Shown in pieces: positions 1 through 12,058 of a stretch of DNA of 36,311 bases. The position numbers and the translations under genes were made by a program. The DNA is taken from the NCBI GenBank assembly GCA_001953115.1, contig LSSL01003337.1, forward strand, positions 1 through 36,311, read 5' to 3'. This DNA comes from Smittium mucronatum (Eukaryota; Kickxellomycota; Harpellomycetes; Harpellales; Legeriomycetaceae). The notes beneath the pieces were generated by a model that did no database searches, had not been told where the DNA came from, and was given only the letters and a program-made list of their open reading frames with translations. Every line of letters starts with the position of its first letter. Within the stretch, counting starts at the first letter, position 1.

Positions 1-296
1 AAAAAACGAAGCAGAAAACATGAACAAGCTATATTCCATTGTTATATAGTATTTTCCCATCCATTTTATAATAAATTTTTTAAAATCATAAAAGTTAACA
101 GTTAAGCTTTAAACCTCAAAAGTGGACAATTGGTACTAATATACCAGAAAAAGTGTACTAAATAACAAAAAACGGCTCTCTTTCGGTTTCCGTGTGGTAA
201 AAATCACGGCTCAAATCGATCTATTTTAAGCTATAAAACCAGAGCCAATAAAATCCAAGTAAGAAAAATACGCAAGTTAATAAGTTTTTTCAAAAA

Positions 297-600
297 CGCA
301 CACTTTATTACGCCACGAAGACGTGCTCCTGCAACTTCGTGCATTAGTTAAAAAACATCCGCACCGCTAATTTAAACTCTTTCAGAAAGTTTGGCAGAGT
401 TTAGATAATGCTAAAACCTAAAACTTCCAGAGTTTGCAAGTTTTTCAAAAAAACTTGGTAAAATTTCAGTTTTTAAGCCTACAAAAAGCTTAGCGAAAAA
501 AAGTGCAAATTGTCAAATTGGCGCACTTTCGCAAAAATAAACTATGAATAACTCTATCAAGACGAGATCCTACAACTTTGCGAATTAATAAAAGAGGATT
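297..600 (+). repeat. Tandem monomers in the LINE leader
   Basis: Positions 321-346 and 562-587 align without gaps at 20 of 26 bases (shared words include TCCT and CAACTT) and lie 241 bases apart. Each is preceded by a GC(A/G)CACTTT-like word, at 299-306 and 521-528. This looks like two copies of a leader unit, as in LINE 5' regions built from promoter-bearing monomers. Function is inferred only from position. Confidence 0.5.
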
Positions 601-848
601 GAAAAAGTCAGTATCTATCTCTATAAAAAGTTTGGGGTGAATCAAGAGACTATTAAAATAGTCAATTTCTAACTTTGTACCACAGCTAGGAGCGTGACCC
701 TAATCTTCAAATTTTTGACATCGAATTCGTTCGAATTGCTCAAATTCATCAATTCAATAAATTTGGACGCTTTATCCAATCAAATTTAAGATTTTACTAA
801 CTATATTCAAAAAGCACAAAAAAACTTTCAAAAAAACCAAAAAAAAAA

Positions 849-1641
849 ATGTCCTCAGATAACAAATCTGATATAACACGACCTGTCAAGAGAGTAAAGG
901 AGGTGGATATCTTGCACTATAGAGATACCCTTAAAAGAGGGGGTTTACAGAACTTTACCCAGAATAAAGCACCCCCTAGAAGAAATACAATTCAAAAAAC
1001 CCTTGAGCGTAATAACCAACCAAAATACGGTAAACCTGACAGCATTGATAATGTTGATATCTCGGTTAGACAACTTTTAGATGATACGCCACAAATAAAT
1101 CTCAAAAAAATTTGCTCTAATGGATCAGATAAAAATATCGGGATGAGCTTTTCCCAGTTTAAAGACGAAAATCCCGGGGCTTTTCAAGCCTCAAAATACT
1201 TATCTAAACATCTTCTCGATATATAATTCAATATGCAAGAGAATTTCAAAGTCGGGACTACCCTACTTTATACTCAATTAAGTTGCAGATGCTGAAGAGA
1301 AAATGAAAAAATATATTATATTTGATGGAAAGAAAATCAAATTTTATCAAAAAGTTAGATATGAGGTGAAAGTGACTGCAATTGACATAGAAAATTAAAG
1401 ATATATGGATACTATATCCATAATTGAAATGAAAAAAGCTCAATTAGGGCCTTTTGGAACGATAAAAGATATCAGGGAGTTAGCTATAAATGGTGACAAT
1501 GTGTTTTTACCTTATGTTATCCGAATATTTTTCTGCAATTGCGATGCAGACAAAGAACTACCACAGTTCCTAACTCAAGTTGATGGAAAAATAAATCGAT
1601 TACACCAGGGATGTAAACTAGAATTACTTTTTTCCAAATAA
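849..1641 (+). pseudogene. LINE ORF1-like protein, broken
   Basis: An open stretch from ATG 849 gives 125 hydrophilic, basic residues and ends at TAA 1224-1226. A second open stretch in another frame (1405-1641, 78 residues) continues the region, so the ORF is interrupted. The first part is rich in Lys, Arg, Asn and Asp with no membrane segment. The second contains FGTIKDIRELAINGDNVF and a Cys pair (FFCNCD) but no complete CCHC zinc knuckle. Its place upstream of endonuclease and reverse transcriptase on the same strand is what suggests an ORF1/gag-like RNA-binding protein. The sequence alone does not identify it. Confidence 0.5.
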
Positions 1642-2215
1642 AGCGGACACTAGAAATCCGACTGCAAAGAAATAAAACAAAAAAAAAAGCTAGTTCAAAT
1701 AATTCAAAAGAAAATAAATTAACATCAACTATCCTGACTCAAGAGTCATTGGTTGTAATACAGGGTTCAGAAATAAGGAGAAAAAAAGAGAAAAAAAGAG
1801 TTAACAGTGAAATATCCCCAAAGGCCCAACATATAACTAACAAAAATATAGTCAATGATATTAAAATCATGAAGATTAAGCTCATCAAAAGTCCCTAAAA
1901 AATATCAGATGCCTCACCTATTCCAGAAAAAGTCTTAAATATGCAACATATACTAAAGATTGTAATAAAGATGTAGTAATTAACAAGTAAAATAGGCTCA
2001 GAAATGATGAGATGCTTTTAGAGTCAAAATAAATCGAAAATATGACCGCATTGGAATTGGGATATTAATTTGGGACCGATAAATAATAATAATTGTCTGA
2101 TTAATAATTCTCCGGATCATATTCCGATTATAAAAAAATCAAATAAGAACTGGGACTAAATAATGATGGATATCAGTTAATCTGAACCCATAAGTAAAAA
2201 ATATACCGAAGCAGG

Positions 2216-2241
2216 TAGAAAAGCTAGAAAAGCTAGAAAAG
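2216..2241 (+). repeat. Short tandem repeat (AGCTAGAAA)n
   Basis: A 9-base unit is repeated nearly three times inside the decayed region between the two LINE ORFs. No function is visible. Confidence 0.6.
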
Positions 2242-2657
2242 GAAGCATTTCTATCAATGAATTTATGTAGATAGAAAGCTCCGGGTTTGAAAATTAAAAA
2301 ATGGAAGAATTTCTCATCTATCCGGAGAGACATAGAGAAATGAGGTTTCCTTATCACCAAAAAATCAATATGATTCCAACAAAAAAATATAGATAACAAC
2401 AAAAAAATCATAAAAAACGCAAAATCTAAAAAAATCAATAAAATTATGGGTTTTAATTTTCAGAACTGAGTGCGGAAACCGTAAAAAACTACTTTTTAAA
2501 CCAAAATAATCTCAAATCCCACGATTTTAAATTCAAAAAAATAAAAATAAAAACTATATTCAATAAGCTTATGCATATAATTATTCAAAGATGGAAATCA
2601 GAAAGCCAGATATCATACGGATTAAAAAATCCTTAGAGGAAAAAATTAGACAGGAAA

Positions 2658-5231
2658 TTGATAAAAAATCGGGAAAAAAAAATAAAACACAGCGAGAATA
2701 TAAATCTATCAGGGGATAATAAATCAAAATTAATGTCATTTAACATTCGGGGCATCAAATCTATAAAATTGGAACTCGATTACATGTTACGAAAATCTGA
2801 TCCAGAATTAATACCCATTAAAGAAACATTATTAAATAAAAGATCTTACCGTTATAAAATAACAGGATAAAATAAAGTCTAATTTAAATCTGAGTTAACC
2901 ATAGATGATAGTAGACTTTTGATAAAGTTCAAAAACCAATCAGAGTTGAATATAAACGAATATATATTCAAACTTATTTGTATGTCTGGTATTATAAAAG
3001 GAGAACCAAAAAACCAAAAAAAATTTAAAATTTTAACTGCTAGCTGCCATATAAAATCCTGTGGAATAAAGAAAAAAAGAACATTGGGCAAAAAAAAAAC
3101 GCATAAAGGATGCAATTATTTCTTCAGGATATTTCAATATGGTTAATATCAAAAGTAACCAGTATTTGAAAAAATCTGGTAAAATTTTGAATGTGCACGT
3201 GAAAAAAAGAAAAATCAACGTGAAAAAAATCGAATCAATCAAGGGCCAATTAGTATCAATAAAGAACAATTCGAGATATTGATCACCAATAGAATCGAAA
3301 TTAATCAAATTTCTAAAGAATTAATTTGCACAATAAGTGATGAATAGGGTTTATTTAATGCTGTAATCGACCATATCGATCCTGTTGATCAAAAAATATG
3401 TATTTTAAATAAAAAAACTCCTTAAAATGCTAATTAAGTCTAAAATATATCTTTAAGAGTATTTAAATGAAAAAATGTTGCTTAAAAATAAAAATAAAAA
3501 CTGAAAAATATTAATAAATAATTAAATTAAAATAATCCACGGAAAATGTGTAATTTCATCAAATTATCAACAGAAAAAACTAAAAATAGTATTTCATACT
3601 CGCATATAATTAATATTAACCGAAATTTAGTAAACATAATTGATTTTAAACTAAAATTTCCGGGAAACAACTTTAAAATATTTTCTTTTGATACGATTGA
3701 AAAAATTAGGACTATTTATAAGTGTGGTGGGAGGGAGAGGGAGAGTATAATATGTTATGTTACTGAATACTTCCCAAAATTTGATGAATCAATAAAACAG
3801 ACTGAAATAATAACTTCACTAAGATATATATCAAATAAAAAAAACCCGGGCACCGATTGGATTCCAAATAATATATATAAACTGGTTAGTAATTAAATTT
3901 AAGCTAAATCAAAAATGGCTATATCTACTTTAAAAAGTTCAAAAACAATATGGGACACAGGATAAATTTCTGAAATAATTTCAACGAGTATTGTGGTACC
4001 AGTACCCAAAAAATTAAAGCTACATGATCTGATCAACTAACTCTATATATTATTTATACTTACGTTAATAAAATTTCTGAGCAAAGTCTTAGCTAATAAA
4101 ATTTTTGCGATTAGTGAAAAATATATAATACTAGCTAAAGATCAATTTGGCTTCAGGAAACGTGATTAATGCGTCTCTCAAACTACTATTGTACATGAAA
4201 TATATAAAATAGTGAAGCTGGTGGTTATGGAAACATGAATAGGATTTACAGATTTTTCAAAATACTATAACCTTGTCTCTCAAATGCCGCTGATGTATAA
4301 ACTTTTAAGCATGAGAATAGGTGAAAAAATTCTAAATGTTTTTATAGGGCTTTATTAATCTACCAAAATTTTAATAAGCAGAAGGAAAGAAGCAGCAATT
4401 AAATTCGATCAAAAATATAGATTTTGGTAAGGATTCCCGACATCATCAATATTATTCAAAAAAAACTATTAACGATATTTTTAATTTTATGGAAAAATTA
4501 TATGTACTATCGTTAGGAAAGAGCATCCGATTACTACTGTTCGCAAATGGTGTACTATTAATAGCAAATAAAATGGAGTAAATAAAAACTTGATTTCATT
4601 TGTTTATAATTAGATCTATACCTGGAAAATAAAAATCATCGCCTCGATGTGCGGAATTATCATAATAGTCTCAAAAATAAATGAAATTTTCATTTAACAG
4701 GACCAAAATTTAAAAATTAAATAAGAATACGAGTATCTTGGATGCATATTTAATGATGATTGATCAGCATGAACCGAAATCAAATATATATATATAAAGT
4801 GAAAAATGCCATTTTTTGTGTTTATATATTTTTACCTCGGACAGAAATGCAAACAGAAATAAAATTAAAGTTTTTAAAAGCTATATTGATACTCATTTGG
4901 ATGATAAGGCGGCGAAAAATTATTTATGAGTGAATATTGCTTCAGATAGATATAAAGTGAAATATATAAAGTAACAATGTAACTTGCTAAAGTAGATATG
5001 TCTAATTCCATTGATAGAAATAGAAATAATCGGGAGATAAAATCGGTGTTTTTGATGGCCAGAGTAACCCATGAGCGCAAATTACATAAATGGAATAATT
5101 ATAAAACATGGATTTCATACTTGATAAATAATCCCCACCGATCTTGGATGAGTAGATGGATGACTTTAAAATCAAAATGGTTGAATCATATTTTAAAGCC
5201 GGTGAATTTTTTCGAACCGAAAAATTACTAG
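2658..5231 (+). pseudogene. LINE ORF2 (endonuclease-reverse transcriptase), broken
   Basis: The endonuclease start reads LMSFNIRGIKS then IKETLLNKRSY (2730-2850). The Asn of SFN and the Glu of KET match the first two active-site positions of APE-type LINE endonucleases. Reverse transcriptase blocks follow: NKKNPGTDWIPNNIYKL (about 3834-3884), TSIVVPVPKK (about 3985), KDQFGFRKRD (about 4138-4167), the motif-A region IGFTDFSKYYNLV (about 4237-4275), a changed motif C LLFANGVLLIANK where YADD is expected (about 4535-4573), and YEYLGCIFNDD (about 4726-4758). The stretch 4998-5231 (77 residues) with WISYLINNPHRSW resembles a post-RT C-terminal region. Frames change repeatedly and stops are frequent. 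The YADD-to-FANG change alone would abolish polymerase activity. Confidence 0.85.
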
Positions 5232-5762
5232 CTGATAGAAAAAAAATTAAATAACCGAATGTAATTCACAAATGGGCTTAAGATCAGGAAATAAAAAATT
5301 CTGGAAGTTGAATAAAAATTCAAGGACTTTTCCAAAATCAGCGAATATGCTTTCAGAAAATCAGAATAATACTAATATGTTGGGCTCGGACCATTCAAAG
5401 CCCATCCAATTTAAAAATCATATACAGTAAAATTTTAATTTCTTTGGCATTTTTGCAAAAAAAAAATCCAGAGACAACCGGTTACTTATTTATAGTGTGC
5501 GAAAAATAGTAAAACATACATAGGAATACAGTTGAGCCGTTTTTTTCCCCAAAATATAAATTTTCGAGGAATTTTTAGTGATAATTCCCTCGATCCAGCT
5601 CAGTTGGAGCAGATCGGGAAAATCTTTGAGAGGAGTGGGTGTCTAAATTTTTTTTTAAGCCCCGTTCTGACGACTCCGACCGAATAATTTAACTGTAAAT
5701 AGTGAAATTTTTGGGTGTAATTCGCGTTTCATTTGATTAATACTCTAATATATTAATATATA
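5232..5762. other. LINE 3' remnant and non-coding sequence
   Basis: The LINE reading fades out here: a last protein-like piece around 5290-5400 contains FWKLNKNSRTFPKSANM. Beyond about 5450 nothing is recognised. A GC-richer stretch at 5590-5690 has no ORF or known motif. Confidence 0.45.
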
Positions 5763-5784
5763 CCCATCCCCATCCCCATCCCCA
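5763..5784 (+). repeat. Microsatellite (CCCCAT)n
   Basis: Three to four copies of CCCCAT sit exactly at the 5' border of SINE-like copy A. It may have arisen at the insertion point. It is too short and internal to be telomeric. Confidence 0.8.
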
Positions 5785-5912
5785 TGAAACCAATACCATC
5801 AATATATGGAGCTGCTAAAGCGGCAGAGGGGAATTGGGTAAATTTTATTATTATTTATTTAAATTGGTTTTTTGAACATTTTATTAACTTTTCAAGAAAG
5901 TTCCTGTAATTC
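5781..5912 (+). mobile_element. SINE-like repeat, copy A
   Basis: This matches the element at 32920-33058. Head: CC(A/T)TGAAACCAAT. Core: TATGGAGCTGCTAAAGCGG then CAGAGGG. Tail: TTTTATTAACTTTTCAAG then TTCCTGT. The core differs from copy C at one base over about 26. The A-rich end has decayed and no target duplication is visible. It lies just downstream of the LINE on the same strand, so it could also be the LINE's own 3' end. Confidence 0.65.
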
Positions 5913-8900
5913 TTTTTCTATATCATGCAATCTTGTATTTAAATTATTTTTTCTCTACCTATTTTTGACATAAATCCGCATATAAAATCAAAATAAGATA
6001 ATGATCAAAATTAAAAAATCAAGCTGTTTTTGACACCGTATTATTAGTGATAATATTCCATATCTGGATTCGGTAAAATGTTTGAATCCCAATTTTCAAA
6101 ATTAATTTTTTTTAAATCATTTTAAATTTATCCGTCCAGAGACCTTATATTTTCTATTTTTTTAAAAAAAGAATTTTTTTAAGATTATTAGCGGATTAAC
6201 ATATATTATTTATCTAATTACCTAATTTGCATATTAAATTTGTGCTTAAATGCAGCAAACGTCATGAGTTATATTCAAAAGGTAATTTTTTGAACACTGA
6301 TCACCTCTATAACTTTTAAAAAATCACTAATTATTAACTAAATTGGGGTTTTATAAATATAATCCTTATTTCTTTTGAATTTCGAATTTCGTTAAAACTT
6401 TTTTTCGCAATTTTTTGTTTTCAGAATTATAACCCCCGAAAGATAATGAAATGATAAAAACATTCCCTGACATAATTAAAACTAATATTAAAACTCCCAC
6501 GTATTCGGAACATATAATAAAGACATCTAATGAAATTACAAGTGTTAGATTTTTGACTTATATATAGCATGGATTTGGAAAAATTGTGAAAATATAAAAT
6601 CTTTCTTTATTGGCTTCGAAGTCATAATTCGTAATAGATTAAGAATTTAAGTTTTATTGAAAATAATTTTAATTTTTCAAAATTTATTATACTGATATTT
6701 AATTGGATCGCTTTTATTTTCATCTATTTCACGATATGACATAGAGTACATTGTTTCAGATTAATAATTTTTTAATGCAAAGTTTTTAAAATATTTAAAA
6801 CTGATTTCGAGCAGCTTTCTAATAAAAATTTTAAATCATTTTTCGCTGATTTTCCAGAAATTCAAAGCCCCATAAGATAAAAAGTATGATTTTTATTGCA
6901 GGCCAAATGGAAAACCCCGAATTTTCTTTAATTTAAGTTGAAATTATAATCAAAATCTTGATCCAATCTTATCGCTTTCCATTTATTTCTGTTTATTTTC
7001 TAACAATCAATAAAAATAATCTAAAATAAGTTAGCTTTATATTTAAGATAGGAAAAATTCTATTTTGAAAAAAAAAAAAATTACCTGGAAACTTTTTGAT
7101 TTAGTGGGTTCAGTATATATTTTTTCAGTTTTATTCAACAAGGGGTATTTTTTTAAGTGCGGAGTTAGTGAAATTAATGTCAAATTTTTTATCTTGGAGT
7201 GAGAAATTAAGCTTTATGATACTCAACCTGAGATTCTGATTCCAAAAAAGACGCAATTTAATTTCAAAAAGTTAAATATTACAAAGGTTTACACACTTTA
7301 AAAATATTTAGTTAAAAATAAATGCAAATAACTTTTATTTGTTCAAAAATATTATTGAATCACATTTTTTTTCTATATTAAAACATATGTAAATCACTTT
7401 GAAAATAACTTGGCTGTGGCCCTATTTGAGTTATGTACACATTAAAGCTTCTTATTTTTGTTGTAATTGGTAGTTTTATTGTTTAGAAGACAGAAATATA
7501 CAATTTTTAATTTTTATTCTCATTAATATATTTTTAGGGCTAAAAAGTGGCTACTAATCCCAGCCCAAGGTGTCAAAATAAATTACAAAAAAACAAATTT
7601 TAAATCAGTATATAGAAGTAAAAAAAATTCTAGATCAAGAATTATATGCTTTGTAAAAACCGTATTTTTATTTTTACATTTTATAAAAGTCAATTTTATT
7701 TGTCTGTGAAAAATTTTGTTAATTTTTTAAACAAAAATTGATAATATTATAATTATTTGATCATTTTTGAAAATAAACCTTTTTATTCCATTCATTGTTT
7801 ATTTTTTTTCAATAAAAAAATACCAACACAAAGATATGTCGCATAGCGTACCCTTTATTCATCCTTTTAGTTATTTTTTATTTAAAATATCTCAATATTA
7901 ATAAAATTTACATAGATACTTACCAGCTTTATCAATATCGAAAGTGATTTCACATTTACACCCACATATGATATTTACAAAACTTAAAACAATTAATTAT
8001 AATTTGAAAAAATTATATAAAATCAATAAATTGATTTTAACTGATTATAAAATTGATATAAAAACGTTTATATAATTTGCAGTTTTTATCTTTGTTCAAA
8101 AAATTAAATAGATTTAATATATTAAACAAATCTTCATAATTTGTTCTGAGTGATTTTAAGATTCTGAAAATAATAATAATAGCTACAAAAAAGAATTTTT
8201 TTAAAATCTTATAGGGTCTTTGAATACTATTGCTATAATATTAATCATTGTGAATATTAAAAGTAACTTTAAAAATATCAGTTCATAGAGATATAAAAAT
8301 AAAATGTCTATCATATTTTCTTAAATTTAATCAAATTGATTTTATAATTTAGCCATTATAGTTTAGATATTTTAATGGTCCGATTAAAACCTTATTAAAT
8401 TACAACCGTTTTTTAAGTATAAAAATTGACTTAGACCTTTGGGATAAAAATAGAGAGCTATACCAGTAAAATTATAATTAAAATACATCTAAAGTCTTTT
8501 TAATACATTAAAAATTCACATATACAGTAAATATATAAAAATAGAATTAAATTATCACATTTGGTAAGTTAGGAGATTAAAATTTAGTTTTTTTATCCCT
8601 TTCTTTAATCATCATGTCTTTTTCTTTATAATAACGTTATCCTTAAATATATAAAGCTATTATTCAATAAGGGTTTTAAAAATTAAGTTTAAATAACGCG
8701 AATACATTTTGTCTTATAATTCCTTCTATAAAAAAATCATTAGAATCTAAAAAATTCTGTATTAGTTACAGCTTTTTTTAAGGCGTAATTTATTTATGGC
8801 TTACTATTTATATTTGTATTTTTTGATTTTGATTTTGATTTCGGAATTTTATTACTATTTTTTTCAATTTAAATATTCATTTAAGTATATCTTAATTGTA

Positions 8901-9887
8901 AATAGAGAAAAGAAGCGATTTAAAGGGATATAAAATCCTGATTATATTTCTCACGCATACATAATTTATACAGCTTTATTTTGCTGTGATTATGAATAAA
9001 AGAATTCTTAAAAAAAAAATAATGATAATTTATACATATGGGATGAAATTTTTTTTTTGACAAAATAAAAAATATGCTGATTTTCTTACTCATCTTAACT
9101 TTAAAGTGTCACGTGATAGAAGACTTACTGGGAATTTCACCTACGAGACATTAATCCCAATTTTAGTCCAATAATAACTCGATGTTGAAAAATTAAAAAA
9201 AATATGCATTTTTTGCGGAAATACTTTGTTTTTACAGGATGAAATTTTTTTAATTTAGGAACTTAATAGGTTAAAAAAATATTTGAGATGTCCTGAAGGT
9301 ATTCAGTCCTAGCACCCTTTAAAAAAATCCTTTATGGCATATAAATATTTTAAAAAAACAACATATATAACATATAATTTTCGATCCTGTCGTATAATTA
9401 TTCTTATACCACTACTAGTCATAGTTACCATATATTAGGTATATTACTTTATTCAGAGGTTTATTTAATGCTTATTAATGTTGATAGTAATCTATATTTC
9501 TTTTAAGGCTTTAATGAAAGAATGTCCTTTATTTTATCACTTCTCGAGGCGTTACTTTGAGATGATAGTTTTAATTGATCTTTTATTTACAACGTTGAGA
9601 ACTAGATAAACTAATAAGATTGCTAAAGTTTTTATCTAAGAAAGTACTATATATTCAGCATACCCAAGGATGATGTTTATATATATCCATTGGAATGAGA
9701 TTAAGTATAAATTTTTTCCTCTGTGTAAGTGTAAAAATTGGTACACACCACCTTGATTTTTTAATATGTACTTAAAACGTAATAATTGAAAATAAAACAT
9801 ATATGTTACGGCAATGTGAAATTATCTAAAAATATCTTGGGAAAAAACAATAATGCAACATAAATGTTGTTATTCAGAAAAATGCAC
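5913..9887. other. AT-rich intergenic sequence, no gene seen
   Basis: About 4 kb of A/T-dominated sequence with no recognisable protein, RNA gene or repeat family. Long runs of A or T recur, and there is a small (TTTTGA)3 repeat near 8820-8840. The bases before 9888 include a small hairpin (GCAACATAAATGTTGT) just upstream of the tRNA gene. Confidence 0.6.
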
Positions 9888-9959
9888 GGTTGTGTAGTGT
9901 AATGGTTAGCACCCAAGACTCTGAATCTTGTAATCCGAGTTCGAGTCTCGGCACGACCT
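9888..9959 (+). tRNA. tRNA-Gln (anticodon CTG)
   Basis: A complete 72-base cloverleaf. Acceptor stem GGTTGTG pairs with CACGACC, with one G-T wobble and discriminator T. The D arm contains GTGTAATGGTTAGCAC. The anticodon stem CAAGA/TCTTG encloses loop CTCTGAA with anticodon CTG at 9921-9923. T stem CCGAG/CTCGG encloses TTCGAGT. There is no intron and CCA is not encoded, as usual in eukaryotes. The D arm, anticodon loop and T arm closely resemble eukaryotic tRNA-Gln. It decodes CAG. Internal A-box (TAGTGTAATGG) and B-box (AGTTCGAGTCT) elements are intact. Confidence 0.96.
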
Positions 9960-9967
9960 AACTATTA

Positions 9968-9972
9968 TTTTT
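9968..9972 (+). terminator. RNA polymerase III terminator
   Basis: A run of five T begins nine bases after the tRNA 3' end, the usual polymerase III stop signal. Confidence 0.75.
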
Positions 9973-11268
9973 AACTGATGGATATTCAATTGATGATTGG
10001 TGGTGTGTTTGACTGTTATTTAGTTCTATACAATTAAAGTAAACCAAATCTTTACCATAGTTGAATAAAAATAATCTTTATTATATTTTTTACATTATTT
10101 ATTATATACGGGGACTAAATCGCAAAGGAAAAAATTGATATAATTTTTCTCAGGGATTAATTTTGATAAAATAAAAATGTTCTATTGCATGATAAAAAAA
10201 TCAAACCAATTAATCAAGACGATTTCAAGATCAATTCGTGTTTGGCCGAAAAATGAACTTGATTTTTGTTCCACTGCCCTAAAGGGGCTAAGAAATTTCA
10301 TTAATCTATAAGTGAAAACGGGATTATGAGGGAATTCTTAGTTATAACAGAATCTTTTTCCAAAAAGATCTATTATTTGTTTTTTTAGACACAATGTTGG
10401 CTAATAGTTATTTGTAATTTCCAAAAGTATGGCAAATTTACCAGTTTTAGACATTTCACAAGTGCTATTTGTTATACATGTTGTTATAGGGTAATAAAAA
10501 ATAACTTAATATAAATCAAAAAAAAAATTTCAAGTAGGAAATAAAAAACTTACACCAGTAAAATTTCTGGTGTTCTATAAAATCTGCCGTATTTTATGTT
10601 TATTTATTTAAGAAAATCCAACATTCTAGCTGCTAAAATAGATTCAATGGGGTTTATTTTGAGTAGCTAAGTCTTTCGATAATATGAAACGCTTATTTTG
10701 GTCAGCTACAAATGATGATCGGATGGCGGAACTAGTGGTTAATATCACTCGGAGCTCAATATATTTCTTTTAATGGAAAATTTATCTATTTATTTTGGAA
10801 TTGAAAGATATAGGGTTTGAATTGATTTACCAAAGCAAGACAATAGGTTTCGTTCAATAACATTAATACATTGTTTACCAAATATAAACATTTAATTTAA
10901 TTTTAATTTATTAGTCGGGTTGTATATAATAAGGGGTTATTTCTCTCTTCCATATTTCATGCGATGAGGTTTTATATGTGGTTCTTTAAATATGAGCTTT
11001 TGAGTTTCCAAATTAGTCGATGGGATGTTAAATGTATTCTTGTTGAACTTTAATTATTTCCGATAAGCTATATATACTCAACAGCAGGGACTTAAACAGC
11101 GTTTTATACTATTATCATTTATTAGTGCAACTATTCTGAGTAAAGAAAATGACTCATGAAAGATCGTGTCCTATAAAATAAGACTCATATCTACCCTACA
11201 ACAAAACAACACATTGTCACCTAATTAATAGCAGGTTAGATAACAAGTAATCTATATTAATATATCGT
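9973..11268. other. Intergenic sequence, no supported gene
   Basis: Mostly AT-rich. A GC-richer island at about 10670-10760 can be read on either strand as a 36- to 40-residue open stretch (+ strand: MKRLFWSATNDDRMAELVV), but neither reading is recognised and neither has a gene structure. It may be debris. The 14-mer TTTCCGATAAGCTA at 11057-11070 recurs at 11290-11303 within the P450 relic. Confidence 0.45.
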
Positions 11269-12058
11269 TCAGTTTTGAATAGAAGTCTCTTTCCGATAAG
11301 CTAGTTTATATGCCCCTTTGAAACGTACACTGTCTCTTATTTTGCAATCACTGCTTTGGAACTTATTCAATTGGGGCGCGTATCTTTTAGAATTGCGGCG
11401 CTTAGATCTAATAAATTTATAACCAGCTTCATGTTGAGAATAAAGATCGATAAAAATACGGCCAATGATAACTTGACAACTTATCGTGCACATATTATTG
11501 GCAGAAAAATAGTAAGGGTGATATACGAAACATTTGTACTTCACGGAAGATCAAAGAAGCGGGATGGAGTCTTAAGAGTTCGATCCTGAAAGGAAAGTTA
11601 GTCAATATTCGGGAATGAAATAAAATCTAGAACAAATTACACTAACAAATCAGGAGGGGAGCAAAGTCGTTTTTAGTGTTGGATATTCGATATTATAAGT
11701 AAATAGCCCGTGCAAAAAGAGAAAAGAGGGGGGTGGGGAGTCAAAGCTCTTTATTACCTAATAGTGATGGTACGTGATTGCCATTTGTAGCCAAAAACCC
11801 CTGTAAGACTAAAAAAAAGACTGGTACTTTTAATATTTGTACCTACTTCAGTGCTTGGGATTATACCCCTGCTTTTGTACGACGTTAATTACATCAAATA
11901 CCATTTTCGTCTGTACTGCTTTTAGGATTTGTGATTTGTGACGTTTCAAAGATTTTTACCATTTTTATATGATTCAGAGTGAATAGGACCTCTCTTAATT
12001 TCACAACATCTTTCTTTATAACAACAGCAACAGTGCTATAGTGATTTATGTAGTTTCT
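11269..12058 (-). pseudogene. Cytochrome P450 relic, 5'-truncated
   Basis: Read on the - strand, pieces in different frames appear in P450 order. (1) An open stretch 12058-11897 contains KKDVVKLREVL and NPKSSTDENG, like the region before helix I. (2) VGTNIKSTSLFFSLTG (about 11846-11799) aligns with the helix-I consensus AGTDTTSTSL. (3) EYPTLKT (about 11690) is followed by a splice-like acceptor with branch site (GACTAAC, then TTTCCTTTCAG ending at 11586). (4) IELLRLHPAS (11584-11555) is the K-helix ExxR motif. (5) After a frameshift, SANNMCTISCQVIIGR and DLYSQHEA resemble the region after ExxR. (6) VRFKGAYKLAYRKE (about 11328-11287) aligns with the heme-binding stretch, but the Cys ligand is gone. 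ExxR to the heme region is about 85 codons, close to the family spacing. The N-terminal half is missing and there is no room for it before the divergent ligase gene. Frameshifts, loss of the helix-I Asp-Thr pair and loss of Cys mark it as dead. Substrate is unknown. Confidence 0.72.

Larger units (their letters stand above)
130..5780 (+). mobile_element. Degenerate LINE (APE-type non-LTR retrotransposon)
   Basis: One decayed non-LTR retrotransposon reads left to right: an untranslated leader, an ORF1-like fragment (849-1641), an endonuclease start (about 2730-2866), reverse transcriptase blocks (about 3830-4770) and a C-terminal stretch (4998-5231). Order and strand are those of an APE-endonuclease LINE of the L1/Tad kind. 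Stops and frameshifts run throughout, so the copy cannot be active. The left boundary is uncertain because the leader runs toward the window edge. The right boundary is set where the SINE-like repeat begins. Many stops look like CAA-to-TAA or TGG-to-TGA/TAG changes, which fits C-to-T decay, but no intact sister copy is present to prove it. Confidence 0.82.

Noticed and set aside
2139..3308. - strand open frames across the LINE (2139-2438, 2879-3115, 3033-3308)
   Set aside because: They are antisense to the LINE, whose + strand motifs are recognisable.
5763..5784. (CCCCAT)n as a telomeric repeat
   Set aside because: Only about three units, internal, and bordered by transposon sequence on both sides.
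10271..10282. AAAGGGGCTAAG as a MITE end like that of M5
   Set aside because: No partner end about 160 bases upstream.
11574..11586. B-box-like word GAGTTCGATCCTG suggesting a tRNA or tRNA-derived SINE
   Set aside because: No T-stem pairing, A-box or acceptor stem nearby; the bases encode the P450 ExxR region on the other strand.
11356..11589. 77-codon + strand open frame
   Set aside because: It lies opposite the P450 relic, whose motifs explain the higher GC and open character; the + strand reading is not recognised.
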